Positions 17,588 through 26,682 of a stretch of DNA of 44,318 nucleotides are shown here, in pieces. Where the stretch lies: positions 1 through 44,318 of the forward strand of contig DUER01000139.1 in assembly GCA_011192075.1 (NCBI GenBank). The letters are read 5' to 3'. Under the pieces are notes generated by a model. It ran no database searches and was not told the DNA's origin. It was given only the letters and a program-made list of their open reading frames with translations. The first letter of the stretch is position 1. Each line of letters starts with the position of its first letter. The position numbers were made by a program, and so were the translations under genes. Source of the stretch: Dehalococcoidia bacterium. Its GTDB lineage: Bacteria > Chloroflexota > Dehalococcoidia > Dehalococcoidales > S120.

Positions 17588-19552
17588 TCAAAGGTCTTCA
17601 TGAGGAGTAGCAATCCGTGCGTCTTTTATAATATCTTCGAGCCCAAGCTCCATTAGCTTTGCTTTTGTTTGAAGGCCGCTTTCTACGTCCCATCCCCTAA
17701 GCTGGTAGTATTCATCTTTCATCTTTTCAAATTTTTCCCTATCAACTACAGCGCCCATTCTAGATATTATTTCCCCTTCTTTCCCCGGTACTTGGGATTC
17801 GGGATTAAGGCCGGGTTTTTTAGCCAAAGGTATGGTGTGGTCAAACTCTGGGAGACTATCACCTTCTCTTCCTCTGTGTCCTTCCCTGATGAGTATTGCT
17901 CTTTGCAGATTAAATACTCTCTCTCCAATCTTATCAAGTCCCTGCTCATCCATTTCCCTTCCTGTAACTGCAGAAAAGATATGGCTGGGGAGAGTGGGGT
18001 CACCTACATGTTCCTTGGAGTGTTTAACAGCCATCAGTGGCCAGGCGAAATCGCAGAGGATAAGGCACTCTTTGATGTACACCCGGTCTTGGAGCTTCTT
18101 CGCTGCTAGGGCTTTTCCTTCGTAAGTGGAGAAGTCCAGCGCAATCTCACTGCCAAGGAATTTCTTGGCAATAGAACGGATAACATCATTAGAGACGTAA
18201 GCACCCTCTATTTGATTACACCAATCCCACCATAGATGGACTGGAAAAATTACTTCATGTAGCTGGGGCATAGGAAGCCTGGGTTCCGTGGCGAATGAAA
18301 GTCCTGTTGTGATATATATCCTAGGCTCATAGGGATACGCTGTCCCCGTGCGGTAATTAATATATCCTAATTGCTCCTTGGCTTTACTTCCCACCACATC
18401 CGCCGCTTTAACGATTCCCTGAGCCAGTATATCCCCAAACCCCTCTCTTAGTGATATTTTCCTGGCTAAGGTCTGTATAAACTCAAGGCTCATTATTTTT
18501 GATATGGGAATTCCTGTGTTTTCATCTGTCAGAATTCCTGCTCTGTAACAACTCCCAAGCCACCCAATTATCGACCCCATAGTCAGCACATCAAGGCCAT
18601 AGTCATTACAAATTTTGCTGGCATGAAAGTGGTCATCGTTCCACTCTCCCATTTTTTTAGTCGGGTCGGCATAGAATACAGCAGCGACACACAAATATTT
18701 TCCCCTCTCGCCATTTTCTGCTTCATAAGTTGCCCTTATACAGCCACTTATGCAACCATAGCAAGCATCTCTTTTTAATTTTGGATTTAACTTTAGATTT
18801 TCTGGAACATAGGCTGCCCATATGCGGTGGGGTCCGGAAAATATGAACCGTGAATCTTTCTTTAGTTCGCGAGCGTATTTTACCAGTTCTTGAAGTTTGT
18901 CTGGATTGGCTGCTATTACTTTTCTATTATTGGTTCCTACGGCTATAGCCTTTAGTTTCTTAGAACCCATAACCGCTCCGAAGCCACCAGAAGCAGAGGA
19001 GTCATCCTCGGCAATGACGTTAGCCATAACCGCCATATTATCACCGGCGGGGCCAATGGCGGCTACCCTTATATCCCGGCCTAGCGTTCCCTTTAATATT
19101 TCGCGCACTTCAATTGCTCCCTTGCCCCAGAGGGAGGAAGCGTCTCTTATCTCAACATTACCATCTTGTATCAACAGATAAACAGGCTTATCTGCTCTAC
19201 CTTGAATTACTATCGCATCGTAACCGGCAAATTTGAGCCAGGCACCCCAGCTTCCACCTAAATTAGCATAGGAAAAGGTCTCAGGGGTAACAGTAGGAGA
19301 TTTGCCACAAACCTGCCATCTAGAACCAGCCAATCCAGCAAATCCCGCTAACGGTCCGTTAGCAAATATCAATCGGTTTTCTGGGTCGAAAGACTTAGCC
19401 TTTGGTGAAACCTCATCCCAATAGATTTTAGCACCAACTCCTCTCCCCCCAACAAATCTATTAGTGTAATCCATGGTAGGTACGTCTACCGTAGTCCCCT
19501 GGGATAAATCTACCCTTAGGATTTTTCCAGCATATCCAAATTCACTCCCCAT
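17588..19552 (-). CDS. Aldehyde:ferredoxin oxidoreductase family protein, second copy
   Basis: A full-length AOR homologue of 654 residues. The N-terminal FVGGRGVGAKIYWDE pterin-binding segment, GGFGAVMGSKKLKAIAVG around 189-206, and the cluster cysteines C264-x2-C267-x3-C271 (CYGCISGC) follow the classical pattern. The later LILCDFAWPLM supplies the fourth cysteine. The ordering resembles the BamB/AOR-like enzymes that work on aromatic or aliphatic acyl substrates, but the substrate cannot be assigned. AGGAGG precedes the ATG at 19552. It is only distantly related to the AOR at 1367, being longer and with different cysteine spacing. No ferredoxin or chaperone gene is adjacent. Confidence 0.92.
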   Translation of the reverse strand: MGSEFGYAGKILRVDLSQGTTVDVPTMDYTNRFVGGRGVGAKIYWDEVSPKAKSFDPENRLIFANGPLAGFAGLAGSRWQVCGKSPTVTPETFSYANLGGSWGAWLKFAGYDAIVIQGRADKPVYLLIQDGNVEIRDASSLWGKGAIEVREILKGTLGRDIRVAAIGPAGDNMAVMANVIAEDDSSASGGFGAVMGSKKLKAIAVGTNNRKVIAANPDKLQELVKYARELKKDSRFIFSGPHRIWAAYVPENLKLNPKLKRDACYGCISGCIRATYEAENGERGKYLCVAAVFYADPTKKMGEWNDDHFHASKICNDYGLDVLTMGSIIGWLGSCYRAGILTDENTGIPISKIMSLEFIQTLARKISLREGFGDILAQGIVKAADVVGSKAKEQLGYINYRTGTAYPYEPRIYITTGLSFATEPRLPMPQLHEVIFPVHLWWDWCNQIEGAYVSNDVIRSIAKKFLGSEIALDFSTYEGKALAAKKLQDRVYIKECLILCDFAWPLMAVKHSKEHVGDPTLPSHIFSAVTGREMDEQGLDKIGERVFNLQRAILIREGHRGREGDSLPEFDHTIPLAKKPGLNPESQVPGKEGEIISRMGAVVDREKFEKMKDEYYQLRGWDVESGLQTKAKLMELGLEDIIKDARIATPHEDL

Positions 19553-19613
19553 TTTGGGATACCTCCTTTGGCGGAATCTTACTACGTTTTTCCTACTGAA
19601 TCAAGTGGGGGTA

Positions 19614-19672
19614 TTGACAAACTCTCAAAACAGGACTACATTAGAGTTCCAACATATGAACTGACCTTAAAA
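19614..19672 (+). repeat. Promoter-containing repeat, copy A
   Basis: TTGACA-N17-TACATT is followed by GTTCCAACATATGAACTGAC and CTTAAAA. A diverged copy lies at 27855-27914. The two align over 60 positions with about 46 identities and a single-base gap. The strongest blocks are CAGGACTA, GTTCCAACAT and ACCTTAAAA. It sits directly upstream of the NfeD-like relic on the same strand. Confidence 0.6.
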
Positions 19673-19712
19673 TAACCGAAATTAGGTTAGGGAAAGGGTA
19701 TGGCAAAATGAT

Positions 19713-19850
19713 ATGGAATTTTCAGATTCATGGTTGTGGCTCATATTCGTAATCGCTGGTCTCTTCTTTGTCTTATTGGAACTCATCATTGGGGTGGAGA
19801 CTGGCCTTGACCTGGTATTCATAGGCTCCGCCTTGCTTTCTTCGGCTTAG
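19713..19850 (+). pseudogene. Relic of an NfeD-like small membrane protein
   Basis: ATG 19713 opens 45 codons (MEFSDSWLWLIFVIAGLFFV, LLELIIGVETGLDLVFIGSA, then LLSSA and a stop). The hydrophobic helix followed by LELIIG...LDLVFIGSALL resembles the N-terminus of NfeD-like membrane proteins. After the point where the family would continue, another frame reads FFGLVTTTSNVVRFL and a third MSLALALRFFYFF. The rest of the gene therefore seems present but frameshifted, running into the 3' end of the opposite-strand gene. A promoter-bearing repeat lies 41 bases upstream. Too short for the ORF track. Confidence 0.5.
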
Positions 19851-19910
19851 TTACAACAACATCTAATGTGGTCCGTTTTCTATGAGTCTTGCCCTAGCGC
19901 TGCGCTTTTT

Positions 19911-20567
19911 CTACTTTTTCGAGATTGTTGGTGCCTGTCTGATATACTTATCATTCTCAGCTATATCTAGCATAAAAATGGCTACACTTCTTCTACTAAT
20001 AGTCATTCTAGGTTTGGGAACTCCCTTAAAACTCACCTGAATCTCTTCAGTCTTTTGAGAGTCAGTTAGTGACATTGGCCGAACTACTATCCAATCTAAA
20101 TCCGATTCTTTTAACAATTTTTCCTGCTCCCCATGTTCTTTATAAGCATACCTCATGGTACTGTAACTAATCAGCAATTTAAACCATCCTGGAACTTCTG
20201 TAATAGAATCTCCTGCTCCGTGAGCACTCATAGTAATAATTCGTTTTATTCTTTCTTCGTGCATTACATTAATCATATTTCTAATGCTTGATGATATAAA
20301 GTCCTTAGGGGTTCTGAGTTTCGCCCATGGCCAATTGGAATTCGTAGAAATGTTTAATGTATTGAAAACTACCTCTGCTCCGTTTATGGCTTTTCTTAGA
20401 TCATCAATGTTGCTGGGAGTACCTTTAATTACTTGCAGATTAGATGATTCTGATTTTAGCTTTTCAGGATATCTTACTAAAGCATTGATTTGATGGCCTC
20501 TTCGCAGCCCCTCTTCAATAAGCTGAATGCCTGTTCTACCGGTGCCTCCTAAAATAAGAATTTTCAT
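19911..20567 (-). CDS. NAD(P)-binding NmrA/atypical SDR-family protein
   Basis: 218 residues with the N-terminal dinucleotide-binding motif ILGGTGRTGIQLIEEGLRRGH at residues 4-24, then LVRYPEKL and GAEVVFNTL, typical of the NmrA-like NAD(P)H-binding branch of extended/atypical short-chain dehydrogenases. The classical YxxxK catalytic pair is not evident (YAYKEHGEQEKLLKESDLDW is the nearest region), so it may sense or bind NAD(P) rather than catalyse. GAGGAGGAAAGAGG precedes the ATG. It is AT-richer than the following SDR gene. Function is unassigned. Confidence 0.75.
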   Translation of the reverse strand: MKILILGGTGRTGIQLIEEGLRRGHQINALVRYPEKLKSESSNLQVIKGTPSNIDDLRKAINGAEVVFNTLNISTNSNWPWAKLRTPKDFISSSIRNMINVMHEERIKRIITMSAHGAGDSITEVPGWFKLLISYSTMRYAYKEHGEQEKLLKESDLDWIVVRPMSLTDSQKTEEIQVSFKGVPKPRMTISRRSVAIFMLDIAENDKYIRQAPTISKK

Positions 20568-20609
20568 ATTTCCTCTTTCCTCCTCTATATAGGTCTGGCT
20601 GACAAGTTA

Positions 20610-20741
20610 TTATATCCCAAATATGTGGTATATCCCCCAGTCTTTAGGGCGATATTCTACCACACATCTGGGATAATAGCCAGCACAACCGGTGAGCAGG
20701 AAGATAGATACAATAAGCGCGAAGGTTAAGTATTTTTTCAT
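20610..20741 (-). CDS. Tiny predicted lipoprotein (43 aa)
   Basis: A minus-strand ORF too short for the track: MKKYLTFALIVSIFLLTGC, then AGYYPRCVVEYRPKDWG..., ending after 43 codons. The Lys-rich start, hydrophobic core and LLTGC lipobox make a textbook lipoprotein signal peptide, leaving a mature peptide of about 25 residues. No clear Shine-Dalgarno site lies before the ATG, so translation is uncertain. It could be the stub of a longer lipoprotein or a genuine small one. It lies between two oxidoreductase genes on the same strand. Confidence 0.5.
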   Translation of the reverse strand: MKKYLTFALIVSIFLLTGCAGYYPRCVVEYRPKDWGIYHIFGI

Positions 20742-20889
20742 AGGGAGCATTGCTAACACTCAGCATGGGAATAGAATAACACCGTAGTAATACGAGTAGG
20801 TGAGCAACGGTGTGGTACAAACTGGCTTTTCTCCTCTTTGCGTTATCTTTTGTGATAGGAGTGTAGGCGCCAGTGATACCTTCTAACGT

Positions 20890-21654
20890 TCACGGCCATT
20901 CAGAGCCAAATGTTTTAACCTCGCAAATTTTCCCTGTATAGCTGGCAGCGTCCTGGGCTGCTAGCCAGACGGCAGGCGGTTCCACTATCGATGTAGGAGG
21001 GAGGCTATCCGCTACATCAGCTGGTACCCTAGAAATCATCCCCGGCGACCCCACCATCCCCGGATTGAGCAGGTTGACGGCAATGTTGTACTCAGCTACC
21101 TCCGCGGCAAGTTTAAGCATCATCCGGTTCAACCCCGCCTTGCTCGCTGAATAAGCACTGTTCCCCGGATGCGTGCTATCCGCCAAGCCGGAGGTAATAT
21201 TGACAATGCTCCCGCTCTTTCGCTGTATCATGATGGGAAGGACAGCCCGCGTGCACAGGAAAACGCCCCAGACGTTCAACCGCCAAATATTGTCGAAGTC
21301 GCTTATTTCCGTCTCCAGAAAGGTCGCGCCGTGCAAAACGCCAGCGTTGTTGACTAGGATATCGATGGCACCGTAGGTGCTCACGGCCTTCCCTACCATG
21401 CTTTCGACCTCGCCAGCTATCGTTACATCGCAGCGGACTGGCAGGGCCTTCCCACCCAGAACCTTTATCTCCTCTGCAGTTTTGTAGATCGTGCCGGGTA
21501 GGGAGGGTGGCTCCTCTTCTGACCGGGCAGCGATGACGATGTTAGCCCCGGCTCGAGCCAGAGCTAAGGAGATGGCTTTCCCAATACCACGGCTACCTCC
21601 TGTAACTATAGCTGTCTTGCCAGAGAGATCCACATTAAGATGTTCCTTTGACAT
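20890..21654 (-). CDS. Short-chain dehydrogenase/reductase (classical SDR)
   Basis: 254 residues from ATG 21654, chosen because AAGGAGG lies just upstream; the track start at 21669 precedes this site. The cofactor motif TGGSRGIGKA, the NNAG motif (ILVNNAGVLHG), catalytic Ser in NITSGLA, and YSASKAG (YxxxK) are all present, so it should be an active NAD(P)-dependent alcohol/ketone oxidoreductase. The substrate is unknown. The DNA appears richer in G+C than its neighbours on either side, which may hint at separate origin. Confidence 0.9.
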   Translation of the reverse strand: MSKEHLNVDLSGKTAIVTGGSRGIGKAISLALARAGANIVIAARSEEEPPSLPGTIYKTAEEIKVLGGKALPVRCDVTIAGEVESMVGKAVSTYGAIDILVNNAGVLHGATFLETEISDFDNIWRLNVWGVFLCTRAVLPIMIQRKSGSIVNITSGLADSTHPGNSAYSASKAGLNRMMLKLAAEVAEYNIAVNLLNPGMVGSPGMISRVPADVADSLPPTSIVEPPAVWLAAQDAASYTGKICEVKTFGSEWP

Positions 21655-21669
21655 GACTACCTCCTTCAA

Positions 21670-21979
21670 CCCTGTTTCTCAAGGTCACCTGCTAAGACTA
21701 GAGTAAAAGTATGCTAAGACGTGGAATTCGAATACACTACCATCCTCTACTCCGCTTATGATCATAATAGCCATGCCGTCTGACACATATTTCATCTTCA
21801 TCTCACACAGAGGAATCTACTTCCCCCATTCACCATATCGGTGACTACGCCATCTCTAGATTTGAGAGCACATGCAATTTGCTTCTCGCTGAGTGTCCAA
21901 TGTGTGTCATCAGTGAGACTGGAATAAACCGCTAATGGATAGTTTAAGTAGTTAAACTGTGTTTGTCAACGACGTGCCG
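21670..21979. other. Intergenic stretch downstream of carB, no gene recognised
   Basis: No conserved ORF or RNA was recognised. A perfect dyad AGTTTAA-GTAG-TTAAACT (21941-21958) lies just beyond the carB stop. It lacks the G+C-rich stem and T-run of a standard terminator. Confidence 0.4.
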
Positions 21980-24900
21980 TTACTTGATATCCGCATGATA
22001 ACTTTGTAGGGCTTTTACCCCAGACTTTCCTTGACGGTATGTGTAAATTCCCTTTGCGGTAGCGCTAGCAGCAGCTAATGTAGTCATATAAGGCACCTTA
22101 TATTTGATTGCCGTCTTACGGATATAAGAGTCATCATATTGACTTAGTTTGCCGCTCGGTGTATTGATGACCAATTGAATCTCACCATTCATGAGTGCAT
22201 CTACGATATTGGGCCGTCCCTCGTGCATCTTAAGTATCAATTCAGATTCGATACCATGGCTAGCCAAGAATTGATGTGTACCTTGTGTGGCCCTAATTTT
22301 AAAGCCTAGCTCTGCAAACTGCTTGGCCACGTCAGCCACAGCAGGTCGATCTTTAGTAGACACGGTTATTAAGACAGTACCATCTGTGGGGAGCAACTGT
22401 TGTGCCGCCTCCTCCGCCTTAAAAAAGGCGAGACCATAACAATCTGCGATTCCAAGTACCTCACCAGTAGAGCGCATTTCCGGCCCGAGGAGTGGGTCCA
22501 CCTCGGGGAACATGTTAAAGGGGAAAACTGCTTCTTTGACTCCGAAATGTGGAATCGTTTGAGGCTTGAGATCAAGCTCGTTTAGCTTCTTGCCCAACAT
22601 TAGCTGGGTGGCAATTCGTGCCATTGACACATTACAGACCTTTGATACCAGTGGCACCGTCCGTGAGGCTCGAGGATTAGCTTCCAGTACATAGACGACA
22701 TTATTAGCGATAGCATACTGGATATTCATCAGGCCGATAACGTTAAGCTCCTTGGCAATTTTCCTGGTGTATTCATAAACGGTGTAAATGTGCTCTTGAG
22801 CTAGACTGACAGGCGGTATCACACAGGCTGAGTCTCCAGAGTGGACCCCGGCTAATTCAATGTGCTCCATGACCGAGGGAACAAAGGCATGTGTTCCGTC
22901 GGCAATGGCATCGGCTTCTGCCTCAATAGCATTTTCAAGGAACTTATCAATCAGGATGGGTCGGTCTGGAGTTACATCTACAGCTGCAGTGACGTACTCT
23001 TTGAGCATTTCCTCATCATAGACTACCTCCATGCCACGTCCACCAAGTACATATGATGGCCGCACCATTAGAGGATATCCTATTCGGCTGGCGACGTTCA
23101 GTGCCTCCTCCAAGTTGCTGGCCATTCCGGATTCCGGCATCGGGATGCCGAGCTTTCGCATCTGTTGACGGAAGCGGTCCCTATCTTCGGCGAGGTCTAT
23201 AGTCTCAGGTGAAGTACCAAGAATTCTAATACCGGCCTCAGCCAATTCATTGGCAATATTGAGGGGCGTCTGCCCGCCAAACTGGACAATAACACCTTCC
23301 GGCTTTTCCTTTTCGTAAATACTTAATACGTCTTCTACTGTTAGTGGTTCAAAATAGAGCTTATCCGAGGTATCGTAATCGGTTGAAACTGTCTCTGGGT
23401 TACAGTTGACCATTATGGTTTCGTAGCCTTCATCGCGCAAGGCAAAAGCGGCATGGACGCAACAATAGTCAAACTCTATGCCTTGGCCAATTCGATTAGG
23501 CCCACCACCCAAGACCATAACCTTTCGACGGTTACTGCTTATGGTTTTGTCCGCTGCGTTATAGGTCGAAAAATAGTACGCCGCGTTTTCCACACCACTT
23601 ACCGGAACTGCTTCCCAGCCTTCAACTACCTCTAGAGAAATACGTTGTTGCCGGATTTCTCTCTCGGGAACACCAAGAAGCTGTGATAGGTAGCGGTCGG
23701 CAAACCCGTCTTTCTTGGCTTGAATAAGCAAATCATCTGGCAATGGCTTTCCTCGGTAATGTAGGAACTGCTCCTCTAATTCAACAAGTTCTTTCATCTG
23801 CTCAATAAACCAGGGCTTGATATATGTCTTCTCATATAGTTCCTCTACACTCGCACCCTTACGTAGTGCCTCGTACATGATGAACTGTCGTTCACTGGAC
23901 GGCTCATTTAGCAGTTCCATAAGTTCATCTAATGATTTTTCATGAAAGTCTTTGGCGGAGCCCAGCCCGTAGCGGCCGTTTTCTAAGGAGCGGATTGATT
24001 TCTGGAACGCTTCTTTATAGGTCTTTCCGATACTCATCACTTCGCCTACGGCACGCATCTGGGTACCAAGTCTATCCTCGGCATCCCTAAATTTTTCAAA
24101 AGCCCACCGAGCGAACTTGACTACCACGTAATCACCCGAGGGGGTATATTTCTCCAGAGTACCTTCACGCCAGTACGGAATTTCGTCGAGGGTGAGGCCA
24201 GCCGCTAACTTGGAAGAAATCAACGCAATAGGGAAACCTGTTGCTTTGGAGGCGAGTGCCGACGAACGCGAAGTCCTGGGATTAATCTCAATAACCACAA
24301 CTTGGCCAGTCTTAGGGTTGTGAGCAAACTGAATATTAGTGCCACCGATTACACGTATTGCCTCTACGATATTGTAAGAGTATTCTTGGAGACGTTTCTG
24401 CAGTTCGGGGTCAATTGTAAGCATAGGTGCTGTGCAATAAGAGTCGCCGGTATGGATACCCATTGCGTCCACATTTTCAATGAAACACACCGTAATCATC
24501 TGGTTTTTGGCATCACGCACTACTTCCAGTTCTAGCTCTTCCCAACCCAGAACTGATTCCTCTATCAGCACCTGGCCGATAAGACTGGCAGTAATACCCC
24601 GGCTGGTAACAGTGCGCAATTCCTCCACGTTGTAAACCAGTCCGCCACCGGTTCCACCCATGCAATAGGCGGGGCGGACAACGACTGGATACCCGAGTTT
24701 AGCAGCGACCTTTTGGGCGTCATCAACATTGTAGACTGCTTCACTTTGTGGCATTTCTATGCCCAAACGGTTCATTGTTTCCTTGAACGCAATTCGGTCC
24801 TCACCACGCACGATAGCATCAATCTCTACACCAATTATTTTAACTCCATATTTGTCAAGGACTCCGGAACGCGCTAGCTGAGCACTAAGATTAAGACCAG

Positions 24901-25180
24901 TTTGACCACCTAGGTTCGGCAGTAAAGCATCAGGCCGCTCTTTTTCGATAATTTGAGTCATTACTTCAAGATTGAGCGGCTCAATGTAGGTAACATCTGC
25001 CATTCCAGGGTCGGTCATGATGGTTGCTGGATTTGAATTTACTAGCACAATTTCATAACCCAGTCCGCGGAGGGCTTTGCAAGCCTGGGTTCCAGAGTAG
25101 TCAAATTCGCAGGCCTGCCCAATTACAATGGGCCCGGATCCGATAATCATTACCCTTTTAATATCATTTCTTCTCGGCAT
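21980..25180 (-). CDS. carB: Carbamoyl-phosphate synthase large subunit
   Basis: 1066 residues, full length. Two ATP-grasp halves are visible, beginning MIIGSGPIVIGQACEFDYSG and VLGGGPNRIGQGIEFDYCC, with an oligomerisation region between and an MGS-like allosteric domain from about 940 (STKDRPAVADVAKQFAELGF). The enzyme makes carbamoyl phosphate from bicarbonate, ammonia and two ATP for pyrimidines and arginine. The small glutaminase subunit carA is not adjacent in either direction, and no other pyrimidine or arginine gene lies nearby. The ATG at 25180 is preceded by AGGAGAC. Confidence 0.98.
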   Translation of the reverse strand: MPRRNDIKRVMIIGSGPIVIGQACEFDYSGTQACKALRGLGYEIVLVNSNPATIMTDPGMADVTYIEPLNLEVMTQIIEKERPDALLPNLGGQTGLNLSAQLARSGVLDKYGVKIIGVEIDAIVRGEDRIAFKETMNRLGIEMPQSEAVYNVDDAQKVAAKLGYPVVVRPAYCMGGTGGGLVYNVEELRTVTSRGITASLIGQVLIEESVLGWEELELEVVRDAKNQMITVCFIENVDAMGIHTGDSYCTAPMLTIDPELQKRLQEYSYNIVEAIRVIGGTNIQFAHNPKTGQVVVIEINPRTSRSSALASKATGFPIALISSKLAAGLTLDEIPYWREGTLEKYTPSGDYVVVKFARWAFEKFRDAEDRLGTQMRAVGEVMSIGKTYKEAFQKSIRSLENGRYGLGSAKDFHEKSLDELMELLNEPSSERQFIMYEALRKGASVEELYEKTYIKPWFIEQMKELVELEEQFLHYRGKPLPDDLLIQAKKDGFADRYLSQLLGVPEREIRQQRISLEVVEGWEAVPVSGVENAAYYFSTYNAADKTISSNRRKVMVLGGGPNRIGQGIEFDYCCVHAAFALRDEGYETIMVNCNPETVSTDYDTSDKLYFEPLTVEDVLSIYEKEKPEGVIVQFGGQTPLNIANELAEAGIRILGTSPETIDLAEDRDRFRQQMRKLGIPMPESGMASNLEEALNVASRIGYPLMVRPSYVLGGRGMEVVYDEEMLKEYVTAAVDVTPDRPILIDKFLENAIEAEADAIADGTHAFVPSVMEHIELAGVHSGDSACVIPPVSLAQEHIYTVYEYTRKIAKELNVIGLMNIQYAIANNVVYVLEANPRASRTVPLVSKVCNVSMARIATQLMLGKKLNELDLKPQTIPHFGVKEAVFPFNMFPEVDPLLGPEMRSTGEVLGIADCYGLAFFKAEEAAQQLLPTDGTVLITVSTKDRPAVADVAKQFAELGFKIRATQGTHQFLASHGIESELILKMHEGRPNIVDALMNGEIQLVINTPSGKLSQYDDSYIRKTAIKYKVPYMTTLAAASATAKGIYTYRQGKSGVKALQSYHADIK

Positions 25181-25299
25181 ATGGGTGTCTCCTATACTAT
25201 TTCAACTAAGTGACTAAGATGCTTTGATGCAGAGTGTCTACCTCTAGTCTATTGACTAATCCCATAAGCGATATATAGTCTATATCAGTTACTATTTTA

Positions 25300-25323
25300 T
25301 TTAACCTGCGGTTCAGGTTTAAA
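25300..25323. repeat. Inverted repeat between the aldo/keto reductase gene and carB
   Basis: TTTAACCTG and CAGGTTTAAA pair around a five-base loop. It could be a weak terminator or a regulatory dyad for carB; neither flank has a clean T-run. A second dyad, GATATA-N5-TATATC, lies at 25270-25286. Confidence 0.35.
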
Positions 25324-25387
25324 TTTCGCTTTTTGGCTTGCGTAATGATATATTGGTAGTGACTTGTCGACCAAGCTGTCCATAATT

Positions 25388-26443
25388 TCAGGTTTGGTAT
25401 TGTTGTAGGAATTTCCCTCTCTCTTGCAAGAACCAGTCTGCCTCCTCATCTATCATATCCATGATGGGCAGACCATAGGGGCACTTAGTTTCACACTCGC
25501 CACATTTCTGGCAGTTGGCAACCTTCTCCATCATCTCACCAACGGTGCCGCTAAAGATCCCCTCTGGTGGATATCGCTTGACAGCACTCCGCACCTGCAA
25601 TATAAATGAAATCAGTATCCCCTCGGGGCAGGGCTGGCAGTAGTCGCAGTTACGGCAGAATCTGGTACCCAGTTCCGCTTTGACACGTGCCATCTCATGC
25701 TGCTCTGTCTCACTCATGGACCACGGCGCTTCCACTATACGGATAACGTCTTCTATATACTCCGTCTTATCAATGCCCACCAGCGGTAATACGTCAGGGA
25801 ATCCCATGAGATACTTGAAGGCAAGGGTTATGTTGTCTAACATGCCCCCAGCCAGCGGCTTCATTGCGATGACGCCCACGTCGTTTTCCCTGGCCAAGGG
25901 TAAAAGCTCGTTAGCAGCTACGTCGTTGACAAAATTTAAGGCTACCATAACGGTCTCGAAATGAGGGGATTTCACGGCCTCTTTAAGTACATCGAGTGAG
26001 TGTGAAGTCAAGCCAATGTGCTTGACCACGCCGGCTCTTTTCGCTTCCTGTAATACTGTCATAGGGCCGTTAGGGTCAAGGACTGTCTTGAGGTCATCAA
26101 AATCGCGGACACCGTGCATCTGGTACAGGTCGATATAGTCAGTGCCCAGCCGCTCCAGGCTTAGGTTGAGGTCACTAGCCACGCCATCACACGTACGCGA
26201 TGGAGTCTTGGTGGCCAGGATGAGGCTCTCTCTTCGTCCGGCAATGGCCTTACCTATGCGCTCCTCACTAGTAGTATAGACATGGGAGGAATCAAGAATA
26301 GTGACACCCAAGTCAAGGCATCTCCTGACTACGGTCACTGCCTCATCTTCGGTAAGTCTTTGAATGGGAATGCCTCCAAAACCCACTTTCGATACCATCA
26401 TCTCAGTTCTACCCAGTCTCATCTTCTGCATAATAAACTGCAC
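25388..26443 (-). CDS. Aldo/keto reductase with C-terminal 4Fe-4S ferredoxin domain
   Basis: 351 residues. Residues about 10-265 form the aldo/keto reductase barrel (GFGGIPIQRL, LDSSHVYTTSEERIGKA, with the catalytic Asp-Tyr region, and YIDLYQMHGV). The C-terminal part carries CRNCDYCQPCPEGI and CQKCGECETKCPYGLPI, cysteine patterns for iron-sulfur clusters as in the ferredoxin-containing AKR group of anaerobes. It likely passes electrons between NAD(P)H or ferredoxin and a carbonyl substrate. The track begins at GTG 26443, but ATG 26431 (MQKMRLGRTEM) is equally plausible, and neither has a clear Shine-Dalgarno site. Confidence 0.9.
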   Translation of the reverse strand: MQFIMQKMRLGRTEMMVSKVGFGGIPIQRLTEDEAVTVVRRCLDLGVTILDSSHVYTTSEERIGKAIAGRRESLILATKTPSRTCDGVASDLNLSLERLGTDYIDLYQMHGVRDFDDLKTVLDPNGPMTVLQEAKRAGVVKHIGLTSHSLDVLKEAVKSPHFETVMVALNFVNDVAANELLPLARENDVGVIAMKPLAGGMLDNITLAFKYLMGFPDVLPLVGIDKTEYIEDVIRIVEAPWSMSETEQHEMARVKAELGTRFCRNCDYCQPCPEGILISFILQVRSAVKRYPPEGIFSGTVGEMMEKVANCQKCGECETKCPYGLPIMDMIDEEADWFLQERGKFLQQYQT

Positions 26444-26682
26444 GCCATTTTGCTTTGTCTGAGAACCATCTTATCATTTAAGGAGGGTTATTTCAAGGAA
26501 GTCCTTTATTAAAACATAAGATGGCTTGCCTCCATAGCAATGGTTCAACTTGTGATAGTTATAGAATTAAAATTTGGGGGATATTGTAATAGTTTGCCGC
26601 TAGGGCGGAATCCTGCATCTGGCCATGGTTTAAGGAAGCATGATGGTATGCCTTCAGCCATTTGTGGTTTAGGACTCGAAGG
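26444..26682. other. Intergenic gap, nothing recognised
   Basis: The gap between the DUF362 gene and the aldo/keto reductase gene holds no ORF or structure I could support. Confidence 0.4.
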
